From Phoebastria nigripes (taxonomy: Eukaryota; Chordata; Aves; Procellariiformes; Diomedeidae), in NCBI GenBank assembly GCA_035582835.1, contig JAYKAV010000311.1, positions 1,450,067-1,514,066 of the forward strand: a DNA stretch of 64,000 nucleotides, in the 5' to 3' direction. Below the pieces are notes generated by a model. The model searched no databases and had not been told where the DNA came from. It worked only from the letters and a program-made list of their open reading frames with translations. Positions 24,737 through 36,500 of this stretch are shown in pieces. Positions within the stretch are counted from its first letter, which is position 1. Each line of letters starts with the position of its first letter. Both the position numbers and the translations under genes were made by a program.

Positions 24737-27700
24737 GAAGGCTAAAGCATTGTGTGCACCCTGTTTGCTGTGAAGCCAGTCTCAGACTTCCCTTCCTCAG
24801 GGGCATTCCTGCTCAGAGGCAGCACGGCGGCTCTTCAGGGCACTGTGCGTCTCCCGCACAGCACATGCTGTACCACTGACAGCCCCTTGGCCTTTGCCAA
24901 TGCTTATTTCATCAGTGTGAATTTAAACAACTAATGCTTCAGTGATTAGTCTGAAACAGAGAGGTTTAAGCCAAACTGAGCAGCACAGAGTCTGAATCTG
25001 AATGAGAAGTGAGGGAGAAGGGTGTCTGCTGAATGGAGCTTCTCATAGGCTGGCAGCCCAAGGCATGGAGAAGCCAAATGAGTGCACCAGGACTTTCGTA
25101 ATCTTTGGAGAGGTCGAAGTCCTGATGCTAACGTCTCTTCTTTCACAGAAGTAACTCAGCCAAGCAGCCACGCTGGGATGGCAGGGATCTTGGTGACGGG
25201 CAGCAGCTGTGTTCTTGCACGGCTGTGGCTGCCTGTGCCAGCAGCCGGGAGGAAGGCGGCGTCAGCCCCCAGGCTGCAGTCCTCAGCGGCTCGGGGAAGT
25301 CCTTTGTAAAAATCACGCTGGTAAACTGCACAGAGAGTTACAGGAGAGGCTTTGCTTCTACCCTGGAGATCACTAAAACAGCTTTGCCAGAGGTGATATG
25401 TACCTTGGGCTTTTAAAAAAGCAAATAAAAATGCAAACGACTGAAGAGCAAATGCCAGCCCCTGAACTGCAGCAGGCTGCAACCAGCACCAAGTGCTTTT
25501 GGAGGGTGCGTGTTGGGGATCTGCTCTGAGGCCACAGCCCCACCGAGGGTTTCCTCTCCCAGGAGGTCCCCGGGGGACCCACGGGCACACACCCAACCAA
25601 TGCGTGTCAGATCACAAAGTGGCTACTGCCCACACAGGCACAACCTGCCTTTGGGAGCTACATCAGATAGTGCAAGGGGCTGGAGAGCTGGCGGCCAAAC
25701 GGCCTTTACTCCCTCCTCATAGCAACCCAGAGAAAACATCTGTTTTTTTTAAAGTGGGAAGTGAACAGTTTCCTCCCTGGTCTCTGCCAGCAAAGTGCAT
25801 ACCTGGCCCATGGGGCTGGCGCAGTGGGGAAAGGAAACCTTGCTGGCACCTCCCTGTCGAAGTGCTGCCAGCGTATTATTTTCCTTACCTGTATTTCAAA
25901 AGACAGGGTTTTGGTGAGTCCTAGGCAGGGAAGGATTCTGGGGCAGAAACCCTCCGTTTCTTCCAAACGGCCTCTTGTATGTTGTCCTAGGTGATATCAG
26001 ACCCATCACTCCACCTGCTGAGCTTTCAGTGTCTCCTGCTCTGAAGAGGAATGATGGTCTCAAAGTGAATTTCCCCTGGACACCTCCAGACGTATACTGT
26101 TCATTGAAGACCGTCTTTGCTACCTGTTAACAAACCAAGGTGAGGAGCGTTCTGGGGAATGGATGACTTAAAGCTTTCATCACACGCAGGACTGTACGCT
26201 GCTTATTTCTTCACACTCACTAGGTGAACATAAAATGACCTGTGCATTGGCGGCTGGTTTCGTTTCCTGCTTGCCCGCAAGGATTTGAAAATTTTGATGG
26301 ACTTTGGAAAGCTTTACCCAGACATTTGGTATTAATGAATGCATGTAAAACTCCTTTCAGGTTGCCAGCTGTGGTCAAAAACCAGCAAGAAGTCAAAGCG
26401 CAGCATTAATGACATTTAGTTGTTTATTTTTGCAACAACAAGATTTTCAGGAGAAAACAAAACACTTTCTCAGTGGAAATAATTAAAACCATGAAAATGA
26501 CTGCATTTCCTGTGTGACTGACATGTTCCATGCAGGAGAAAATGTTTCCCAGCAACAACAAAAAAAAACATTTCAGCAGCTCACATATTTCTTAGCAATG
26601 TACATAGCTTTCCTTAACTGGAACAGGCAAAGGGAATTTCAGCTTACACATTTTTAACAATTCATCACATGAGGAAAGATCAAAACCCTTTTTCCACTGT
26701 GCAGTGATCTAAAGGGCTTCCATTTTTGGCACCTTGTTTGGAAATTCCAAAAACCCGCCTGATTTCGGGCAGTGGGTGACATTACTAACTGGCTGCTCCA
26801 GGCCCAGCCCTTGCCCTGGGACTGCGCACTGGCAGGCGCTGCACCACGTAGGTGACAGCGCCCTGATGGTGGATGCTAAGGGAGAAATCAGGGCCACGCG
26901 CTTGCTGTTCCTCCCCGCCATCTTTCTGAGACGCTTCCTCTGAGTTCTGGCTCGAGTTCAGCCCCTGCCAGTGAAGTAGTTGGTTGAAATGACTCCAATC
27001 ACACAAAGCAGTGTACTGGATACCAATAAAGACATTTGAAATGTAGCTCTGGTACACTTCTTACTGGTTCATACTGGATTTTCTTCACTGATTCCAGAAA
27101 ATTATATCAAAAGCCGGTAAGAAAGAAATCAAGCCCATAAAAATTTCAGTCTGAGTAGAGAAACTGGTTTGCCGTTTCCCAGAAGATAACGAACTGGATA
27201 AAATTTGTACAAGCATTTTTACTAAACTTTCTGGCTTTCATTTATCACTGCCCCCTGATTTTATTTCAGATGGACAACTTTCTTTCAAATGTATGGGCCT
27301 GCTGTTTCTATGGTTTGGTAAAAAAAGGTATGTGTGAAATACCTGAAGCAAACAGGAAAGAACAGTGTGCGATGGCAAAACACAGACATGTTATTCAGTA
27401 ACCATTACAAGTGATCCTTCAGGTACCCTGAAGCTAGAAGACCTTTCCTTTTATTTGATGGAAAGGCTACACTGCCATGAAAGTAAAAATCTGAAGTAAA
27501 ATTCAGTTTTTATTGCGTTTTCTGAGCTCAGTTCTTCTTGTATTGTACTTTCCAACCTCCCATTCTTAACTTCAGTTTGATTTTAAGTTTTTGCCAAAAC
27601 ATAACTCTTAAAGTTGCTGACCCTGTCCGCATTGGACTTTTAAAGAATACTTTTAAAGAAGATGCTAACAGAAAAGCAGCAGGAATAAATAGTTGTGCAG

Positions 27701-30700
27701 TGAGTCAGAAGGTGTTTTTCAGGCCCTGGAGGGAGTTGTGAAGTGCAATGAGCTCTAGACTGTATCTATTATTTGTTCTATCAAAAAAGGTCAAGAACTT
27801 TTCTAAAAGACTTTTCTAAAGTCAGATAAAAATACATTGGTACAAATCAGTGCCTCTCAAAGAGTAAGAACGAAATGCAAAGAATGAATTAGTAAGTAAA
27901 TCACAGGACTCAATGTGAAGAAACTTGTGTTCGCAGTTCTGTCATGTACTTGCTATATGACATCAGACTATATTATGTATTTACTTAGTATTATCCATTT
28001 ATTAATATATTTAGAGCTCATTCATTTGCAAAATGAGGCAAATGGCATAGCCTAAATATTGCATTTATGAAATTTATCTTACATTTATAAAAAGCTTCTT
28101 TGCAGAACTGACTCCTGAATTGCAATTCATTTGCTGCACAACAGTAATAACAATTATCTTCTCTATATTCACAGTTTCTCAAGGATGGATCATTTCACTT
28201 TCTTGAGATAGCGCTCTCTGTCTTTTTCATCTAGTTTTCATTTCTCTGTGACTGGAATTTTGGCACATTTTCTCCCTTGTGTGTGGGTGTCAATGCGTCA
28301 ACACTAATGGGAAAGGCTACTTGTGCTTTTTTAGATTGGTACTTTTTTTCTGGAATAAATGGTACATTTTTCTNGGGGTTTTTGCTCCGTTTCTTTCTTT
28401 TCTTTCCATGTATTTTTCCTTCTCTCATCCTCCAGCCTCCCTCACGTTGTCCCATGCCAGCTATCTTATGAACGTCTTTTGCAAACAGTGCAAAAGTTCT
28501 GAGAGCAAAGCTCAGCGATCACAGATGTAGGCAACATAACTTCAGCTGATATATCAAGAAAATCCTCTCCATAGTTTTGCTGAAAAGCTTTATTTCCATA
28601 TTTTAGAATAAATGGGAGAGTTCCACTGTCTTCTTTCTGAGAGTCCTAAAATCTACAGGGAAATAAGACGACCTTCTTTACTCCAACACTGATAAAAATG
28701 GCCAAANAAAACTGATTCAGAAAGCCCTTCGGCTCTTGATTCATTCTTATTGGCTTAATGCCAACTTTCCTGTCTCTCCACAGTCCCAAATTTGAGTTTG
28801 TGGATTGCTGGAAGCGCAAACAAATACAAAACATGACCAGAGATGTTAGAAGAAATGCCCACCTCAGCCTCACAGATTTTCCAGGCAGATTATTCAGCAA
28901 TTTAATGTGAATATCTTACCTTCTTTTTCTAGCCTAATCGTGCCTCTAATTATAAACTGTTTGGTCAGTTTTGAAAGCAAGGAATTGAGAAAATATCAGA
29001 AAAGATGTTTTCTTGCCAACTGCATGTGGACAAAACCGACAGGGGAATCTCATGACGGTGTCACACTCATACCCCTGGCTTGTCTCCTGATGCTCTCCTG
29101 CTTTTGCCTTTTTATCTTTTCCACTCTTCTTTCTCCTGAAGCGCATGAGCTTCTGCCCAGCCTCAGGCGGCACAGTTGTGGAGCTGGGGCTTGTACTCTT
29201 CGGAGCACCATTAAGTTGTTTGCCTATCCTGGTGTTTGGGATTTTTTTGCTTTCTGGAACACCTCTCCCCACGCCCCGGTTTCAGCAGGACTCCCTTCCC
29301 AGGCGGCAGTGAGAGGGCAGAGCGGGTGCAATCCTTTCCCACCCTGCAAACCCTCCGGCAGCCCGCCTGCCCCTGCTCTGACTGGCACCTCTGGCTCTCG
29401 GGCACACAGCACGAGCCAAGCGATCGTTTTAACAGCATACNCAGGCAAGGTGGTAACAGGAAAAGAATAGAGAATTCAAAAGTAGCGAAGCACATTCCCG
29501 TTTTTTCCCTCCTTACCCCGTTCATGTCTGTTGTGCTGGAGTTTTGCTTGTTTGCTTGCCTGTTTATTTCTGCTGGGAAACAGATACAGGGCTCTGGGAC
29601 CAGGACCCTGTGGCCACCAGCAAGTCTTTCACGGTGGCTGCGTTTCACGAGATCCCTTTACGATTGCCTTGGCTGGAGAACCAGCACAGGCTGTTTGCTT
29701 TCCCTCCCTCTGTTTGCTTTCATTGGATGGAACTGGCCTGTTTCCAGTTCCTTCTTTCTCTGGGATGCCAGTTAATGCCAGTTAACACCAATAACATCGA
29801 TGCCTCAGCTTTTCAGCCACAATTGTGAAAACAGATTCTCACACCTGCTGAGCTGTGGCTTTTCACTATCAGCTGGCTACCGATGCCGCCGCAAAACATC
29901 CCTCATACCAATGCCATGCCAAGCTGCAGATCACAGGATAAAATATTTCACATTTTTACTTATGGGGAAATTTTTCCCCAAGACCTTATGTAAAGAAATA
30001 TTTATCACCCTGATACAGTGTTTTTGGCATGGAGTGTAACTTAGGGAGCAGGTCGAAGCCCATGAAGCTCCCTGGTACCCCTGCAGACCCACAGCTCAGC
30101 ATGGCGAGGGTGCACCACCCTCTGGGTAGCCCAAACGCAAGTCCCCAGAATAACTCTGGGGGAATAATTCTTCCTTTATTTTTTGTCTGGCCATTATGGT
30201 TTGTGCTGTGTACTGGCTGCTTTACCGTGCATGAAAGCTAGGTACCTCCTGAGGTTACCACAGGGGGCAAAGTTAAGCCATTGCTGTGTTGCAGCTGGCA
30301 TAAATACCATGAAATAAAGGCAGAACTAGGAAGGCAGAATGGGTTATTTGGCCTTTATTTTCAGGGGAAGATTTGTCTGCTGTATTTCTGAGTAAACAAG
30401 TAGGTAAACATTTAAAAATCAGACTGGGCTCTGGCTTCTGAGGGGAATGTAGGTAGCACTAAACTCCAGGTTTAAACACAGTTAAAAGAAATCCCACTGT
30501 TTGTCTAAAATATCTTTTTTTTTCTATTAAAAAAGAAGAATGGAATTCACTGGTATATTCGGTTAACATTCATCACTTAAAGTCTGTTCATCACAAGATT
30601 TGGGAACTTGGTGAAAAGCGGCCTTTACGTTTTATTATTTACTCCTGGGGGTAGTATGCTTCTTGTTCAGGGGAAGGGTGCGGTTCCTGACAAGCTTTTA

Positions 30701-32520
30701 AGTTCTCCCAAAGTATATACGTGCCAGCAGCTATACACAATCAGTATATTTAGTTGAAGGACTACATTTAGAGGGAAGGTTTTGAACAGAAAGTGCTGCA
30801 GTTGTGTTACACCTCTCACTTCTGTCAAAATTACTAATACCCTATAGCTGATGAGTCCGATTCCAGCTCGCAGCTGCAGAAGGACGCTCTACAAGTGTGA
30901 CGGGAGTGTAGATGCCTGCCCAGGCTGTGTTCATAGAGATTTGGAGAATCAGTTTTGGGTGGAACTGGGGGAATGAGGGGACAAAGACAGGCTGCAGAAG
31001 TTCTTCGCAAATGCAAGAAGGAGTGATGGATACTTCCAGTCCCACCAATGCTGTGCTGCAAGCTTGTCTCAATAATTTCACACAGCAGTCCCTATTTCAG
31101 CAAAGCAGCCTCCTGTCAGCTGGATGGCAAAAGCTAATAGTAAAATTAAGTAGTCAATTCTTGCATACCTGATTACCTAAGGATAGGACAGAGTTTCTAC
31201 GTGAAACCTTCTGTAACTCCACATGTACAAACTTAAAAATTGAGAATATCTGAATAAACCTGGTGCAAAGAGAGCAGGGGATGGGGGAAGCCCATCATCT
31301 GTTCAGGCTGTTCAGGAGGCCTCACTTCTCACTGGGCATTCCCCCTTAAAAACATCCCCCCTTTCTGCCAGACCTTGCCAGGAGCCCAGAGAGCCTCTCA
31401 TCAATTCTCTGTGAAGCTGAACCTGCCCTTCAACTGAATGCTGAACTGAACTCTCTTTTCCTCTCGGCTCCTCAGCAGGCAGTGGGGATCACTGCCTCGG
31501 GGCCAGCCCTCCCCAGGCAGCAGCTCTGGGCAGGAGGAGTCAACCTCAGAGCATCCTCCAGGGCCACAAGTCTGGGAGGATGGCTTTGCTCCCTGGCGAG
31601 CTGCTGCGGGTGTCTCAGCAGATGTCTGACTTCTCCAGGACCATTACATATAAAGGCATTTGGGAGGTGGGAACAAGTGTGTAGCTACGGAGTTAGCTGA
31701 GTTTCCAGAGAGCAGGCACTTGAGCAGAGCTGTGGGTTATATGAGGTGTGGGCTGTTAAAGGAGGTCGGTTACACACCACATTATAACAGAGGAATCTTG
31801 TCATGGCTGAGTATAATCTTTGAAAAGATTTCCCCTCCTTCCGCAGCCTAAACAGCCTCTCATTTTTTCCCAAAACATCAGAATAATATCTTTAAAAGTT
31901 GACATTACTTTTTGCACATACCCCATGAGGAAACAACACCTCTCTAGATGTGGCAAGAAATTGTTAACAGCCCTGACAGCGTCCCGTACCGCCTGACAGG
32001 TGGACATTTTACATGGAAAATATGTTACACATGAGTGCAGAGCTAGGCTGACTCATTTAACTCCACGCCAAAGGCACTGCCAAAACCAAGCTCCCTGCTG
32101 AAACCGGTGCCCCGGTGGCATCCCTGACGCTCCAGCTTCTGAAGCTGACAGTGATGCAGCTGTCAGACAGGGCAGTTACAGTGTCTTTTGTCAAATTTTC
32201 TTGTTAAGCAAACACTGATAAAGGGTGTATCGTGCCTGCTTTATTTAAGGAAAAAATGTTTAGGAATTCTCCTTCCTGGAAATATTGCAAAAGCTACCAA
32301 CTTTCCACGACTGCCTTCCCTCCCACGCTATCTGCAGGCATTAGTGTATTAAAACAAAAACAACCAAGACAAAACAGCAAGTAATGAAAGAGAAAAAGAG
32401 CACAAACAAGAAGCCTGCAGCTCTGCCAAATTATACAACGGCAGTTCCCACTGGGGATAGCTTGGACAACTTGCCTCACTGAGGCCAGCGGCTCTGCTGA
32501 GAGCACTTGGAGGCTCCCGC
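24737..32520. other. Intergenic, no gene recognised
   Basis: Mixed-composition unique-looking DNA. GC-richer patches at 25,150-25,870 and 29,240-29,460 generate open frames up to 187 codons without domains. I see no repeat consensus, RNA gene or exon with convincing splice sites. Confidence 0.5.
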
Positions 32521-32562
32521 ACCAGGACCAGGACCAGGACCAGGACCAGGACCAGGACCAGG
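32521..32562. repeat. (ACCAGG)7 hexanucleotide tandem repeat
   Basis: Seven perfect ACCAGG units lie about 830 bp upstream of the SLC2A12 start codon. Because the unit is 6 bp, all frames stay open, so minus-strand open frames here (Ser-Trp or Leu-Val repeats) are artefacts. Likely length-polymorphic. Confidence 0.9.
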
Positions 32563-33302
32563 ACAGGGCAGGCAGCCCCTGTAGGAAGCTCACCTGCACC
32601 TGCTGTAGCCTTCCCTGCCGCTGCGGTCCAGCCTCTGGCCACTGCTGCCACTCAAGCTAGCAGGGATGGAGTGACTCCCAGAGCTCTCAAAATCAAGCCT
32701 TTGACTCAATATAACTGAGACAGTCTCAGTTTTCCCACAAATAATTGTCATGTCAGAGAGGGTGGCTTCCCTTTCATTTGCTTGTAAAATAGCACGTGCA
32801 TCTATGCCGTGAAAAATCCTGATTCCTACTGTTGCAGACTGCAAAGGGCTGCCATGGCTTTTTTCCCTCTCTGCTATTTCTCATCACAACTTGCTCACAA
32901 TTTACAAGAACGAAGCAATGCCTCATGTGTGCGCTCGGTGCCCTAACTTTAGCTGACACAGCAAACACTTCAAATCCTCCCCTTCCGTGCGCCTTCTCTG
33001 TTAAAAACCTGTGCGTATGAACACAAGAGAGAGGCGGGAAAGAGAGAGAGAGACCCTTTAAGCTAATGAGTAAGGAATGTGCANTGAGCTGTGTGTGGAC
33101 GTCTGATGTCTCCAACTATTTGTTAAAAGGCAAAAGCAATACTTCCGACAGACGGCCCTCCCCTTGCCTGCAATAGGCTCCCAAGAATAGCAACAGCNTG
33201 TGTCACTGCAAAGGGCAAAGCCTTCTGAAATAGCAACAAAGTTGTTCACAAACCACTTTGTGGTTTGCATTTGGTTTCAGCCAGCTTCAGCAACTTGTTG
33301 CC

Positions 33303-33359
33303 ATGAGGAAAATAACCTGCGCTTTCCTCGGCGGCCTGGCAAGGACCGCTGCCCTGTGA
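33303..33359 (+). other. Upstream ORF in SLC2A12 leader (18 codons)
   Basis: An ATG at 33303 with G at -3 opens an 18-codon frame ending TGA at 33357-33359. It is out of frame with, and 34 nt before, the main ATG at 33394. It would be in the mRNA only if transcription begins upstream of it. Confidence 0.4.
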
Positions 33360-33393
33360 AGTGCTCCTGCCCCAAGGTGCAAAGAGGGTGGCA

Positions 33394-33526
33394 ATGGTAC
33401 CTGGGCAGAGCACGGAGGACCTCGGCCAGCAGAGCCAGACGATGAGAGCAGGGGAGGATGAGGAGAGCAGCCGGGGCAGCAGCCGCAGCAGCCGCCGCCA
33501 CCTCCGCAAGNTCCCGGCTGCAGAAG
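33394..33526 (+). CDS. SLC2A12: SLC2A12 exon 1: cytosolic N-terminus
   Basis: 44 codons plus one base, with donor GTAAAG at 33527. The split Gly codon (G|GC) joins exon 2 to give the GCGTF stretch equivalent to human GCGMF. The peptide begins [15 protein letters not shown] and is then Glu, Ser and Arg rich ([12 protein letters not shown]). An N at 33511 leaves codon 40 undetermined (NTC: Phe, Leu, Ile or Val). It is about 10 residues longer than the human counterpart. The human dileucine near residue 12 is not present. Confidence 0.85.
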
Positions 33527-36500
33527 GTAAAGCGGCAGGAGCTGAATGCCAGCTGTTAGCCAGCAGCAGCGTGCCCGCGTAGCTAATGCTCGGGGCTGGG
33601 GGAAAACAGCCCTGCAAAGCCAAGGGGCTCTCGGGGCATGCTGTCTCGATTTCTAAAAGTGCGAGAGGGGAAAATGTGAGTAAGGAAGGGAAATGCCAAC
33701 TTGAATTTTGAATGAAGGTTTATGTGATACTTTTTCCAAAAGGCCTTGGACCTACTGTTCGTGCATGTGCTGTCTCTTGTGTAAATCCCTTTCCTTTATG
33801 AAGATCAGTCACCTGAAAAATCGGAGAACCCGCTGCCGTCTAAGATAACAACGGTGCTCCGGTCCTTGCATGCTCAGGAGCAATTCAGCCCTTTTCGCTG
33901 AAGTGGAGGGAGGCCAGGCAAGCATTGCACCTGCTCGTGCAGGGGGAAAGTACAGCGTGGGGGGACAGGGACTCCCTCTTGTCTTTTCTCCCATAGCATT
34001 TCATTAAGAAACAGGGTTTCTGTGCTGACACCCTGAAAAATCAACTGTATAATTTCTTATGCAGAGATATTTGGGTGCTGAAGCTGCATTTCATAGCTCC
34101 TCACCTTTGCTGTCCTACCCAGCCAGTTTTTTTAAGTTACAGCATGGTTTTGCGCCTTGAGTCTCTTTCACTGATGATAAGATCAAGGGGAAAATGACCC
34201 ACGATCGTGACATTTCTCACCCACAAGACAGCTTTACCCAAACAGGAAAGCACGATTGTAAGCCAGAAATGACTATGTCCTGAGCAGGTTTTGTTCACTT
34301 AAAAATGAATGAACTGACTAACCCATGTATGTTCAGATACNGCAGGCACAAATGCTTTGTTGGAGTGTAGTAGCGATCAGTCCAGCAACATCAACTGATA
34401 CCTGGAAGCAGAGGAAGCAGCGGTTAATCAAGAACAGAAAGCCAGTCAGTGTGCAGACATATTTAACATTACCTTAGGGTATGGGGGGGAGCAATGCAGA
34501 TGGTTATAGGATAGTGTTATCAAAGGGAAGCACAGCAGTTACAATAAACAGACAGCAAAGTTACTGCAGCACAAGGGCTACGGTTAGAAGAGTACGTGCA
34601 AATTATACACTTGGCCTTATCCTCAGAAATTAAAGCAGTAACCTGAGGAATTTATAATTACCTAGCTAGGAATTAAAAAAACTTGTTGATTCTTACTGGA
34701 AAATAACAAAATAAAACCCAAATCCCATTTAATGTAATGAAGGGCCAGAGCACTAAGAGAGATGGAGAGATGGCCAGGGTGGGTCTGTCCAGGATCTGCG
34801 TTCCCTGCCTTTCCATCAGTGCCAGGACGCTTTTGTTCATGAAATTTGAATATTACTCACACAATACATTCATTGGGCTTGGCTGTACAAAGTATACAAT
34901 GCTTCCCACCATCACAGGAATTTAGATGTGTGAAAATGTGTGATACATTAGCTTCCTTCTGCCTTCTTTTTTAGTTCAATTTACAAAATATTTGTTTTGG
35001 TTTTGCCTTTCACACTTGGGTGGGAGGAGTCACATTTGTCAAATGGTCATGATCCCACATGGCCCTGACACTATTTTTGGGTAAATTTAATATTTTCTGA
35101 GATTTTCCAGCTCTGCTTGCAACATGACTTTGTCCCAAAGCCACCATTTGTTTCATCCCGTAGGGTCTTGTTGGGTAACTGTTTTAGATCCCATGCCAGA
35201 CCTCTAGATGGACAGTTAGATCAGATGTATCCTTGCTAATAGGAGAAATGCACATATTGAGCAGCTACTGGATCTAAAGAAACCTCAGGCATTAGAATAG
35301 ATCAACAGGGTAACATATATCTCTTTACACCAGACAACTGGATGGGACAGAGAAGATGACTGTGACAGTGCAGCAAAGATCATGATGGCATAAAAATGGG
35401 ATAATCACCTTTTACGAGAAGCAAAACCATGATTTAATTATGCAGCAATTCCCAACACATGCCATTAAATATTTATCTACAAAACCATGTGATCCACACG
35501 CTATACACTTTAGCAAAATGCACCTCTAAAGACAATTCGGGGAATTTTAAATACTATTTCCCTGTAAAGGCAAACTTTTTGTATGTCAGACAGCACTCAG
35601 ATGGAGAAGAAATATGTTGTTAAAGATAGCTTAAAATTTTCAGATACAGATGCTGTAGTTTTAAGATTTATCATGGATAAAAGTAGATGCTTTGTTCTAT
35701 TGAAAAAGNGAGATTCCATGCAGTGGATTCATATCTATGCAATGCACTCAACTCATCACGATTTTCTAACCCGTGCTTATTAATCAAGGCTTGACAGAGC
35801 TTGATTTCACCTTCCAAATGTCTAAATAGATCAAAGAATCCCCAAGGATTTAAAGAACATATATTTGACCTTCCAGTAAAATACTTTCCTTCCCTCCCAA
35901 ATTGAGACATTTCTCACCTCAGATTAAATCAAAGTCAACAGAAGAAAGCACCATGTTGGAAGAGACTGTCGAGTCCCCTCCTGTCAAAAATAGATGTATT
36001 TGCACAGGTCACATGGAGAAGTAATCTCCCCCCACACTCCATCCCACTAGTTTTCTGTAGGCACACCTCATGTTCTCTTGGGAGAAAGGAAAGAAAAACT
36101 ACATCACAAAAATCTCAGTATCTGGAATAATGATATGGAGTGTGGTACCACCAAGGTGAGCTGGAAAGGGCTCCCAGGCACCTCTCCCATAGCTCTCCTG
36201 CACGTGAAGTGGGGGAAGCGTGGTGTTTCCCAGCTCAGCCTGCTTGCACATCTTCCCCGGCACAGATCATTTATCTGTAATGCCCATAAAATACATGCAC
36301 AGACCAAATATTTTGCCTTTGGGAGGACTATATTTTCCAAAATATGTGCTTGAAAATAAGTAAGGGGGCACACCCTTACTACTTGGCCCCATCCAGTCTC
36401 ATCAGCAGTACACTGTGCTATACTACAACTGCGCTTGGTCTCCTTTTCAGGAACCAAGCATAAACATTTCCAGAAAATGTTCGTAAAGACAGGTTTGTTT

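Larger units (their letters stand above)
33280..33640 (+). promoter_or_regulatory. SLC2A12 5' leader / proximal CpG-enriched region
   Basis: GC content and CpG rise around SLC2A12 exon 1 relative to the AT-rich surroundings. No TATA box is evident upstream, and the transcription start cannot be read. Role inferred from position. Confidence 0.45.

Noticed and set aside
28907..29775. Open frames of 179-187 codons
   Set aside because: Composition-driven, overlapping on both strands, interrupted by an N, and no family resemblance.
32294..32651. Minus-strand open frames with Ser-Trp or Leu-Val repeats
   Set aside because: Produced by the ACCAGG hexamer array; no splice or domain support.
33361..33393. 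Alternative GTG-initiated upstream extension of GLUT12
   Set aside because: The ATG at 33394 begins with MVP as in human, and non-ATG initiation has no support.
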